A stretch of DNA of 64,000 nucleotides, from the NCBI GenBank assembly GCA_019057815.1, contig JAHLWR010000005.1:62001-126000 (forward strand). The letters run 5' to 3'. Made by a program: the position numbers and the translations under genes. Below are positions 48,008-55,867 of this stretch, in pieces (the stretch's first letter is position 1; each line of letters opens with the position of its first letter). The notes beneath the pieces are model-generated. The model was not told where the DNA came from. It did no database searches and saw nothing but the letters and a program-made list of their open reading frames with translations. The stretch is from Candidatus Heimdallarchaeota archaeon (GTDB taxonomy: Archaea > Asgardarchaeota > Heimdallarchaeia > Heimdallarchaeales > Heimdallarchaeaceae).

Positions 48008-49039
48008 TTAACTGAAATTTGAAGAAATCTGGTTACTAATCTCAGTTACTATATCATTATAGTCATACCTGAAGATGAATTCAGCGTGATCTCTAATTGT
48101 AAACTCTGCTACATTCGTCGCGTGGGCAACAAGTTTTTGAGTTAGGGCTGAAGAACGACCAATTTTTTTAGCTAAAAGCTTATCCGCAACATAAACCGAA
48201 GCTGCAGAAAGCGGATATGGTCTTCTACCCCCACGATCAGAGTTAGGAATTCTCTCAAAAATACGTAAACAAAGAAGTTGAAGTAATTTTTCATATACAA
48301 AAACATCAATAACGTATTTTTTTTCAATTCTTTCTTTTGTGGTAGAATCATTACTAACTAGGGAACAAACACGGAAAACATATTCTTCGCTTCTTCGAAT
48401 ACCAGCTAGAGGGGATTTTATGTCAAGTTTTTGCATTAAATTCAATAAATTCTTTCCTAAAACCCGATGGCCCAGTTCGCTGTAAGTTCCTACAATCTCC
48501 TTAAGCGTCAAAGGACAATTATGCTTATTCTCTCGAACAGCAAGCAACAAACACAATGCAGATAACAAAACATGATTTGTGATTTTATCCTTGTGCTCTT
48601 TTTTATGTTTCCGATACAAGTAGAGAGTTCTGTCGCGTATATTACTAGGTATATGTAAACGAGAAAAAACCTCGTTCATAATTTTAAGTGTTCTATAATC
48701 TGTTTCTCTTCCCTTTATTGCACCAGGAATGTGATAGAAATTCTTGAATTTTCTGAACTTGCCTTGGCTATGTTCACCTATTAGCGAACCTTGAGCATCC
48801 CTAAATAAGTACTCCTCCACCGCACCAATGGAAGAACCTAATGAGCTTACAACTGCCAATTGATTATTAATCGAAGTGTACTGTTGTTTTTTACGTTGGT
48901 CCTTGGAAACAATTGCGCCTAATTGAAAAGAAGAAGATTTTATAACAGGCTCATGAACAAGACCGCAACTTGGACATGTATATAATCCATTTTGTTCAAT
49001 GATTCTAGAATTACATTCATCGCATTGATAGTCTACCAT
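48008..49039 (-). CDS. tfb: Transcription initiation factor TFB
   Basis: TFB (TFIIB homologue) recruits RNA polymerase to TBP-bound promoters. The N-terminal zinc ribbon has C6, C9, C22 and C25. A B-reader/linker region follows, then two cyclin-like repeats, the second near NSDRGGRRPYPLSAASVYVADKLL. The frame is open from 49078, but the ATG at 49039 fits the family, giving 343 residues. A second TFB is not in the window, so whether this is the main or an accessory TFB is unknown. Some loop sequences are divergent. Confidence 0.9.
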   Translation of the reverse strand: MVDYQCDECNSRIIEQNGLYTCPSCGLVHEPVIKSSSFQLGAIVSKDQRKKQQYTSINNQLAVVSSLGSSIGAVEEYLFRDAQGSLIGEHSQGKFRKFKNFYHIPGAIKGRETDYRTLKIMNEVFSRLHIPSNIRDRTLYLYRKHKKEHKDKITNHVLLSALCLLLAVRENKHNCPLTLKEIVGTYSELGHRVLGKNLLNLMQKLDIKSPLAGIRRSEEYVFRVCSLVSNDSTTKERIEKKYVIDVFVYEKLLQLLCLRIFERIPNSDRGGRRPYPLSAASVYVADKLLAKKIGRSSALTQKLVAHATNVAEFTIRDHAEFIFRYDYNDIVTEISNQISSNFS

Positions 49040-49105
49040 TTTCCTCAAAAAAACAGCTCTTACAAAACTCTTGAACATTTTTTAGACGAGAATAGAGATT
49101 CAAGT

Positions 49106-49249
49106 ATGTTTAGAGACATTGAAAATTATTCAAAGTGCGTTCTCTGTGACAAAAAAAACAACAAGAGGGGGGTGAGTGAAAGTATTTTATCCAACATAAA
49201 AAGTAAAAAAGATATAATGCAATTGCTGAAACCAAACAAAAAATATTGA
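49106..49249 (+). CDS. Possible 47-residue Lys-rich protein with CxxC
   Basis: This is an ATG-initiated frame divergent from tfb. It contains CVLC and many Lys and Asn residues, and has no membrane segment. No convincing ribosome-binding site is visible. It may be chance in an AT-rich gap of 281 bases; I list it because its composition is protein-like. Confidence 0.22.
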   Translation: MFRDIENYSKCVLCDKKNNKRGVSESILSNIKSKKDIMQLLKPNKKY

Positions 49250-49320
49250 AAAATCACGAATAATTTTCTAACAGCTCTCTCAACGTTTATGTTACCTCAC
49301 TTTAAATTCAGCTTTAGTAA

Positions 49321-50874
49321 TCAAATATACGAAGTTAACAACTCTTCTAAGCTTGTGAAATTGTTAACTTTACATTCTTCAATTGTCTTGCAGAATTTGG
49401 GCGCAGCGGTGAAATCCCCACTTCTATGAGCAGCAAAATACATCATACCTTTAATAAACAACCTTTGCTCTAAAACTTCGATCGTATCCAAGTTATCACT
49501 GTAAGGTTTCAAGAGTTTGTTCATCTCATCGAAGCGTCCCATCTCATAATACTGTTGAGCAAGTAAAAGATTAACAAATGATTGTTCTACGAAAGTATCG
49601 TCATTAGGGGCTCTTCTTTTCCACAGGGTAACGATGCAGTTTCTTAAAAGTTCAAATGTTTTTAAATCTACATCTGTTCGTGTTTTTTCCACCATAAATG
49701 AAGTAACGTGCTTTACTCTTTTTAGACTTACATTATCCTTCTTTTGTAACTCTAATAGTTGTTTATAGGACAATTGAGCATTCAAGAGAAATTCGCTCAA
49801 CATGATAGCATCGCTGTAATTTATCTGCGTACCAGAATAAATGTTTTCAATTAAATCGCTAGATTCTTCAAAGTTGAAATCCTTTTTCCTTGTCTGAACA
49901 TAGAATTTTGTCAGATTAAAAGTATGAACAATTTGACGTTTACTAACTCGGTCTAAGTTTTCTTGAATGAACTCATCCTGTAGCAATTTTTCTGTTTCCT
50001 CAACTGATTGGGTAGCTTGATCTAGTTTTCCTTGAAGAGCATAAATTGCTGAAAGATAGGAAAGAGTTGTAAGGTAATAACCAAAATATATGCTACTCTT
50101 ATATGATTCTTTCAGTATTTTTCGCGATTTCTCAAAGTGTGTTTCAGCATTTGTTAAACTGTATTGTAACACATGTCCTAATCCTGCTAAGTAGTAAGTA
50201 AATGCTTGAACATCTTTAGATAGTTGCTCAAAAACGCTTTTATTCCCTAATAACCCTTTAGACGTTTCTAGCACTTTTTCACTGTTTTGTGTTCGTTGAT
50301 AAATTATTAATAATATTCCCAAGGCTTGAACCAAACTTCTATAAAATCCATTTTGGAAGAAGTAGTCTGCACACTCTTCTAGAATATCGGCACTTTTTGT
50401 GTCACGTTCTTCTAACCATTTCTCGACTGCATATGAATAAAGTATAAAATAATGTATATATCTATCACAATCTGTTAATTGGTTTAAAATTTCAAGGGAC
50501 TTATCCATAGCTTTTGCGCTTTTTTTCTCGTTTCCCTTAACTTTTTCAATATACCAAACATACGAATGAGCCCAAGCTATACCCTCTTGATAGTTAATTT
50601 CATTTGAAATAATTAACATTTCCTTAATTAATTGAGGAGCAAGTGGAAGCTTTTCTTTAAAATTGTATATAATAGGTATTTTGTAACCATAGAGATTTAC
50701 TAATGCTTTTTTGTCATCTAACAATCTACAGTTCTCTATGGTTTTATCAATTAGTTTTGAAACACCAAGAGATTTTTCATTAGATGCAAGTAATTGTAAA
50801 TCTCTAACAGCTGACCAAAGATCCTCACTGTTTTCTATCTCCTCTATCTGTTTTTCCATGTCTTCAAGTGACAA
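49321..50874 (-). CDS. TPR-rich helical repeat protein
   Basis: This is an all-helical protein of about 517 residues with recurrent A-G-Y/A-Y spacing typical of tetratricopeptide repeats (for example LAGLGHVLQYSLTNAETHFEKSRKIL, and YLSAIYALQGKLDQATQSVEETEKLL). There is no signal peptide, membrane segment or DNA-binding domain. It looks like the MalT/LuxR-type TPR domain on its own, hence a scaffold or sensor. The frame opens at a GTG (50883), but GGTG lies six bases before a TTG at 50874, which I prefer. A TATA box and a tandem 11-base repeat lie upstream. Confidence 0.75.
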   Translation of the reverse strand: MSLEDMEKQIEEIENSEDLWSAVRDLQLLASNEKSLGVSKLIDKTIENCRLLDDKKALVNLYGYKIPIIYNFKEKLPLAPQLIKEMLIISNEINYQEGIAWAHSYVWYIEKVKGNEKKSAKAMDKSLEILNQLTDCDRYIHYFILYSYAVEKWLEERDTKSADILEECADYFFQNGFYRSLVQALGILLIIYQRTQNSEKVLETSKGLLGNKSVFEQLSKDVQAFTYYLAGLGHVLQYSLTNAETHFEKSRKILKESYKSSIYFGYYLTTLSYLSAIYALQGKLDQATQSVEETEKLLQDEFIQENLDRVSKRQIVHTFNLTKFYVQTRKKDFNFEESSDLIENIYSGTQINYSDAIMLSEFLLNAQLSYKQLLELQKKDNVSLKRVKHVTSFMVEKTRTDVDLKTFELLRNCIVTLWKRRAPNDDTFVEQSFVNLLLAQQYYEMGRFDEMNKLLKPYSDNLDTIEVLEQRLFIKGMMYFAAHRSGDFTAAPKFCKTIEECKVNNFTSLEELLTSYI

Positions 50875-50910
50875 ATAAACCACCTAACTCAATTATACTC
50901 AGTGAAATAG

Positions 50911-50919
50911 TCTTTATAA
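50911..50919 (-). promoter_or_regulatory. TATA box of the TPR gene
   Basis: Minus-strand TTTATAAAG lies 37-45 bases before the TTG start. It is the clearest TATA-like element in this gap. Confidence 0.5.
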
Positions 50920-50929
50920 ACCGTTGTTC

Positions 50930-50951
50930 TTAGATTGCAGTTAGATTGCAG
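50930..50951. repeat. Perfect tandem 11-bp repeat
   Basis: TTAGATTGCAG occurs twice with no gap (50930-50940 and 50941-50951), about 11 bases upstream of the TATA box of the TPR gene on its strand. It may be a regulator binding site. Confidence 0.6.
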
Positions 50952-50991
50952 TTTTGATATTAGCACACCTCTAATTTTACATTAATTTTAC

Positions 50992-51010
50992 AAAAAAAAG
51001 AAAAGAAAAA
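50992..51010 (-). terminator. T-rich tract after the micro-ORF
   Basis: The minus strand carries a T5-C-T4-C-T8 run 15 bases beyond the micro-ORF stop, the form of an archaeal terminator. Confidence 0.4.
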
Positions 51011-51024
51011 TGCTTCCTCAAGGG

Positions 51025-51087
51025 CTAAGGTTGCCAAATTGGAGGCATAATATCTTGATCTCCTGGTTCGCTAGGGTCGTACATCAT
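51025..51087 (-). CDS. Candidate 20-residue microprotein
   Basis: ATG ATG starts a 20-codon frame, MMYDPSEPGDQDIMPPIWQP. It is less AT-rich than its surroundings, acidic and proline-rich. A GTGAT motif lies upstream and a T-rich terminator just downstream, so a short autonomous transcript is possible. It could equally be a small non-coding RNA. I know of no family. Confidence 0.3.
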   Translation of the reverse strand: MMYDPSEPGDQDIMPPIWQP

Positions 51088-51243
51088 ACATCACTTTTAA
51101 TTGTGTTAATCTGATTATGAGCAAAAAAGATTAAAGAACAACAGAAAAAAAGTGACATAAACCCAAAAACGACACTAGAGATATAAACTCTATCTTAATC
51201 ACAACTCTAGAACTATTAAACCGTTTCATATAATCTAAATTTC

Positions 51244-52597
51244 ATGAGGTGTTTCTTTGTACATTATTATGCTGGTTTTTATAGTGAAAAAAAGAATAAG
51301 TGGATGATGAGTAAGAGAGGGAAGATGCAAGCTTTACAGGCTAATGTAATCGAAAAAACTATATCTCTCGTGATTGTACCAGGAATAGAAAAAAAACTGT
51401 TTTTGCGGAAAGTACAAGCGAAGATAGTAGAATTTGCTAACATTCTTCTGACCTATAAGCAAAAAACACAGACTTATAATCTTTTTCACCATCTAGTCTA
51501 TAATAAACACAAGTATCTTGGTATACACAGCCAACTCCAAGAAGCGGTGCAAAGGAAAGTCTTTGCTGCTAGAAAAGCGTGAAAGTTTAAATCTTTACCC
51601 TTGGAATTCAACTTTCCCAGAAGTGGAAAATTAACTTTTTCTACTCGCGGAAAACCCATTTTGTGTCTATCACCATTTAAGAAACGTGTAGCTTTCCCCC
51701 TTAAAATCAACGGAGGATGGTATAGATTGACTGACCATCTTAAAGGTGGATGGGAAGCACATAGTTGCAAAGTCTGGAAGGTTAAAAAACAGTGGTGCGC
51801 TCATCTAATCATTCGCAAGAATCTCCCACCTACTCAAGAGGTGGAAGGAATCATCGGAGTAGATATAGGAGTGAAAATTCTGGCTTCAGTAACACTTAAT
51901 CACTCTTCTTTCCCTCTGATGGAACAATATCTTAGGAAGGATCTGGCTTGGAAACAACACCAGTTCCTTAAAAGGAGAGCAAAACTTCAAAAATTTGCTT
52001 CTCACGGCAGTCTTCAAGCACGGCGTGCGTTGAAAAGGTTAAGAACACAAGAACGAAAGTATGTTTACACCCGTTGTGGGCAAATAGCCCGAGAAATAGT
52101 TAATTCAGCTGTAACTACCCGTTCAGCTATAGTCCTTGAACGTGTCACTCATATCCGGAAAAGGTGGACGCGTCAAGCAAGTAAAGGAAAACAAGGAGCG
52201 CAAAAGAGTAGGAAGAAGATTAACCGCTGGTTTTTTGCCACTTTTCAATATCTCCTTCTACGTGCAGCACAGTTAGAAGGTATTACTGTTATACACGTTA
52301 ACCCCCGTTATACCAGTCAAACTTGCTCTCGTTGTGCGAGAAGAATAAACACTTCTCGCCCCCACAAGGAACCTTTTTGTCTGTGGTAACTGCGGTTTAG
52401 TACTACACGCTGACCGTAACGCTTCGCGTAATTTAGCTGTTAAAGGTTTATTTTTCTTTCCTCTCCCCCTCTTTAGTTCTTGGTTTTCCTTTCTCTCTTC
52501 CCCGAACGAGCGGAGAACGCTTTCTCCAGTTTCTTCGGTTGAGGTGTTATCGACCATCTCATCTGGCTCAATGAGCGGCTCACCCCCCGAAGGTTGA
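51244..52597 (+). pseudogene. tnpB: Decayed TnpB (IS200/IS605 OrfB) transposon nuclease
   Basis: The fragments read as one TnpB. 51244-51579 is the N-terminal part, ending at an in-frame TGA (51580-51582). The same frame continues through 52389 with the RuvC motifs GVDIGVKI (first Asp) and IVLERV (Glu) and the start of the zinc ribbon (CSRC). A one-base shift in the T5 run at 52374-52378 is needed to read on to CGNCG and ADRNASRN (third catalytic Asp), ending at 52597. TnpB is an RNA-guided nuclease of IS605-type elements. No TnpA is present. The gene is not expressible as one protein as it stands. Confidence 0.85.
51244..52597 (+). mobile_element. IS1341-type (TnpB-only) element remnant
   Basis: The locus contains a TnpB-family gene with no partner transposase. 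The exact left and right ends, the guide-RNA segment and the target tetranucleotide cannot be fixed by eye. The boundaries given are those of the pseudogene. Confidence 0.5.
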
Positions 52598-52744
52598 CTC
52601 GAGAGCAAGATTTTTGTATAACTATACAATAATCAAGTTGATGAAGTAAAATAAGCATAGATGTAGTTTTGAAAGTAACAAAAAAGAAGATAATAATATG
52701 AAAAACGTTTAGTTTTTAATATTTAGTGTATATAAAAAATTGAA

Positions 52745-55669
52745 ATGAGAAAACAAAGAGCACTGGTGATTTTATTAATTTCTTATTTATCGTTAGCATT
52801 ACTTTATCCCAACTTCATTGGGGTTGAAACAAGTGAGAGCAAGAATTCAAACCTCAAATTATCAGAAAATTCAGAAAAAATGCAGATTATAAATGATAAT
52901 CAACAACACCCCTATGGAATAGGTGAGATCAAGCACGCGATTCTTCAACCTATTAAAGAAGAAAGTAAAGAGGATTGGGGTAAAAAAAGTACGTTAACAG
53001 GGGAAGGGGAAAATAACACAATCGAAGAGATACTTCAAGAATTCAAACCAAATGTAGATGTTATTGGTAAATATCTTGATACAACAATTGAAGGGGAAAT
53101 TCAAGAGAACAACACAATAATGGTTTTTCCTGAGAAGGGAGATTACATAATTGAAGGAAGTTTAGATGGTTTAAGCGTACAGTACTTGCAAAATTCTGGT
53201 GCGGAAACAAATCAATTGTTCTATTCCAATAATGTTCTTCAGGGAGGAGACATAGAAATCACAAGAGAAAAGGATAGTAGAAGTTTTGAAGGAGACTATA
53301 TTTGGAAATTTTATGCACAGAGCACTGAGCAAACGGTTTTTTCACTCTTCCAAGATGAAATAAATTTGTACAATGGAAATACCAAAATTAGTTACAATTA
53401 TTTGTTAGAATCAAATTCTAGTCTAAAAGAGGTAATTAATTCTTCACTAATATTTGATTTAGTTTTTGACACTTGCCGTATTATGATCATTCATTGGCAT
53501 TACACAGATGTAGATCCACCATTGATAGGAGGAAATACAACAGAACCATTTGTTGTTTATAGACTCCTTCAAAACTCAAGCTGGAATAATCAATGGAATA
53601 GCTATTCATTAAATTTTTCAGACTTATTTGAACCTGATGACCCATATATTCCCAGAAAATTAAAATCTATAGGGTTTTTTGTCGTTTCACCTGAATATTC
53701 AGAGTGCTCTATATTATTAGATAATTTTGAAATAAAAACAAGCTTAACACCAACTGATATAGACCTGAAGATAAACGATGAACCAGTTAGAACAATAGGA
53801 GAAGCACGGGGTAATTTCACATTACAGCTACAAATTAGTGAAAGTGAAATTGGACAAGAATATAGTCTGAATTGGTATTCAAACTCAAGTTTTGAATTAA
53901 ACGGTCATTTTCAAGTAAGTGTAAGTGGTACTGTTGTTATCCCATATACAACAAGCATAGAATTTAATGGTGATATACTAAACTACACAATTTTCATTAA
54001 CAACCTTAGTTCAAGCATAAACCCGATTAATATTTCATACCCAAACATATGGGATATATCAAATTTAAGTGAGTATTGTGACAATGTTTCTTCTGAAGAA
54101 TATGGTACTCAAAAAATTGTTACTCTAATAAGAGTGTTGCTTAATCAGAACTTTTACTGTAGTTTTAATATTGAAAATCTTATTGCAGATATAACATATG
54201 AACCATCTTTAACAGTATTCGAAACTATAAACATGTCATTTAATTTTGTGTGTCCACCAGAAATCAATGTTGTTTATGTATTTTGGTCAAATGTTGAAAG
54301 TGGTAGTATATCTACAAGTCTTATCAACAATAAAATTAGTTTTACTTACCCGCCAGATGTTCCTTGTGGTCCTACCAATACAAAAATTGTAATCATCGAA
54401 GAAAATACTATTGGATTTGTGGAAACGCTTGTTAATCTAACAAGAATACCAGCAAAGCTGATAGTTATGGAAGATATCGATATTCCGCAGTATGGTCTAA
54501 AAATGGTAGAAGTCACATATGAAAGTTTAGTTGAAAATATTGAAGTTAATAGTTTCAATCTGTATGCGTCATTAGAAGATGAAGAAATTTTCCCAATTTT
54601 AGGTGACAATAATTGCCAAATACCAGTTTCAACCTACCTTTTGAAGATAGGAGCATATAATCTCACTGTTTATGCAAGCTCAACCACGCACGCGTCTTTA
54701 GAATGCATTATAAAAATTAATGTTTATGAAAATGACATTAAAGTAGACTTCAATTATAAACAACTAGACGGCTTATCTAAATACCAGCTTGTTTTTAATA
54801 CTACAACCGATGGTTTTCCAATCAGTTTTGCACCATTAATAATTAACATTGGTGGTTATCAAATACTCACAGGAGTAACTGACATAGAAGGAAAATATTG
54901 TCATCATGTGACTTTGCCTTTAGATATAACAAGAATAAATGTTTCTATATCTTTAACAAAACTAAATAGTAAAATTCACACTGAACTGTATATACTTGAA
55001 TTTGAGGTTCTAGAAGCAAAGTTGCAAATAAATGAAAATGAGATTTTCATATCCGACAACATAACACTGAATTTTCAAATTCAATACCCAGTAGAACACG
55101 ATAAATGGTTTCTAACATTGCAGGATGAAATGGTACCCATCATAGAAGCTTATATCGAAACAGAAACCTACAGAATACCAGTTTTTTGTGAAGAAAATAC
55201 TGTTTTATGGCAAACCTTTGCTAATGAAAATACTGACAACCATAAATTAGTAATTACAACATCGGGACCTAGTTTTTCTGCGACATATGAACAAAAAGAA
55301 GATCAAGTCATAATGCACTTTATTATAGAATCCACTTTAAAAACATTTCAAAAAATTTCAGTGTTATATCCTTTAAATGGAAGTATTTCAACGGCTAAAT
55401 ATCAGTGGAAACTCTTAACAAGTGATGAATATGATGTTACTAGGGATTATGAATTGGAAGTAAATGATCTATACATCTACTTCACTAATGTTAACATATC
55501 AGAAGGAAGTTATTTAATTCTTAATCTTGTAGGAGAACAAATTTCCGATGTCAGAAGTATAACCAATATAATCATCCCAGCAGTTTCAGGCTCAAGTGTG
55601 TTACTGGGTGCAGTAGCAGCTATAATTAAAGTGTATAACAAGAAAAAAAGTATGATCCTAGAAATTTGA
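52745..55669 (+). CDS. Large secreted, C-terminally anchored surface protein
   Basis: The 974-residue protein has a signal peptide (RKQRALVILLISYLSLALLYP, charge then hydrophobic core) and a C-terminal membrane segment near 940-962 (TNIIIPAVSGSSVLLGAVAAII) followed by a short basic tail. This gives an outside-facing ectodomain. The ectodomain is beta-rich with many N-x-S/T sites, typical of archaeal glycosylated surface proteins. I recognise no named domain; several stretches look like immunoglobulin-like modules. A TATA-like ATATAAAAAA lies just upstream. It is convergent with a 36-codon membrane-protein ORF. Confidence 0.75.
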   Translation: MRKQRALVILLISYLSLALLYPNFIGVETSESKNSNLKLSENSEKMQIINDNQQHPYGIGEIKHAILQPIKEESKEDWGKKSTLTGEGENNTIEEILQEFKPNVDVIGKYLDTTIEGEIQENNTIMVFPEKGDYIIEGSLDGLSVQYLQNSGAETNQLFYSNNVLQGGDIEITREKDSRSFEGDYIWKFYAQSTEQTVFSLFQDEINLYNGNTKISYNYLLESNSSLKEVINSSLIFDLVFDTCRIMIIHWHYTDVDPPLIGGNTTEPFVVYRLLQNSSWNNQWNSYSLNFSDLFEPDDPYIPRKLKSIGFFVVSPEYSECSILLDNFEIKTSLTPTDIDLKINDEPVRTIGEARGNFTLQLQISESEIGQEYSLNWYSNSSFELNGHFQVSVSGTVVIPYTTSIEFNGDILNYTIFINNLSSSINPINISYPNIWDISNLSEYCDNVSSEEYGTQKIVTLIRVLLNQNFYCSFNIENLIADITYEPSLTVFETINMSFNFVCPPEINVVYVFWSNVESGSISTSLINNKISFTYPPDVPCGPTNTKIVIIEENTIGFVETLVNLTRIPAKLIVMEDIDIPQYGLKMVEVTYESLVENIEVNSFNLYASLEDEEIFPILGDNNCQIPVSTYLLKIGAYNLTVYASSTTHASLECIIKINVYENDIKVDFNYKQLDGLSKYQLVFNTTTDGFPISFAPLIINIGGYQILTGVTDIEGKYCHHVTLPLDITRINVSISLTKLNSKIHTELYILEFEVLEAKLQINENEIFISDNITLNFQIQYPVEHDKWFLTLQDEMVPIIEAYIETETYRIPVFCEENTVLWQTFANENTDNHKLVITTSGPSFSATYEQKEDQVIMHFIIESTLKTFQKISVLYPLNGSISTAKYQWKLLTSDEYDVTRDYELEVNDLYIYFTNVNISEGSYLILNLVGEQISDVRSITNIIIPAVSGSSVLLGAVAAIIKVYNKKKSMILEI

Positions 55670-55673
55670 AGAT

Positions 55674-55784
55674 TCAGTCTACTTCTTCTTCTTTTCCTAT
55701 ACTAAAGGCATGATAGAATAATGCAAATAGAACAGCTAAGACGGCTACAAAAACCACCAGTGTGAAAACTACGTTAAAGTTCAT
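55674..55784 (-). CDS. 36-residue single-span membrane protein
   Basis: The ATG at 55784 opens a 36-codon frame: MNFNVVFTLVVFVAVLAVLF, then ALFYHAFSIGKEEEVD. One long hydrophobic helix with a positively biased short N-terminus and an acidic C-tail is a typical small membrane protein. Its stop lies four bases from the convergent surface-protein stop. Its own upstream gap (55785-55867) could hold a promoter. Function unknown; it may associate with the surface protein or a membrane complex. Confidence 0.5.
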   Translation of the reverse strand: MNFNVVFTLVVFVAVLAVLFALFYHAFSIGKEEEVD

Positions 55785-55867
55785 ATAAACCGATGATGCA
55801 GTCTTCTTGGTATTAATAAGGCTTTCGAATTACAATCAAATGAAGGGAAATGGAGAAAAAAGAAAAA

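Larger units (their letters stand above)
50884..51243. other. Gap holding the TPR promoter and a micro-ORF
   Basis: This 360-base gap contains, on the minus strand, the TPR gene's TATA box, a tandem 11-mer repeat, and a 20-codon ORF with a T-tract. The rest, up to the TnpB remnant, is AT-rich with nothing recognisable. Confidence 0.5.

Noticed and set aside
48992-49105. N-terminal part of the ORF antisense to tfb
   Set aside because: It overlaps the tfb start region; only the part from 49106 lies outside the gene.
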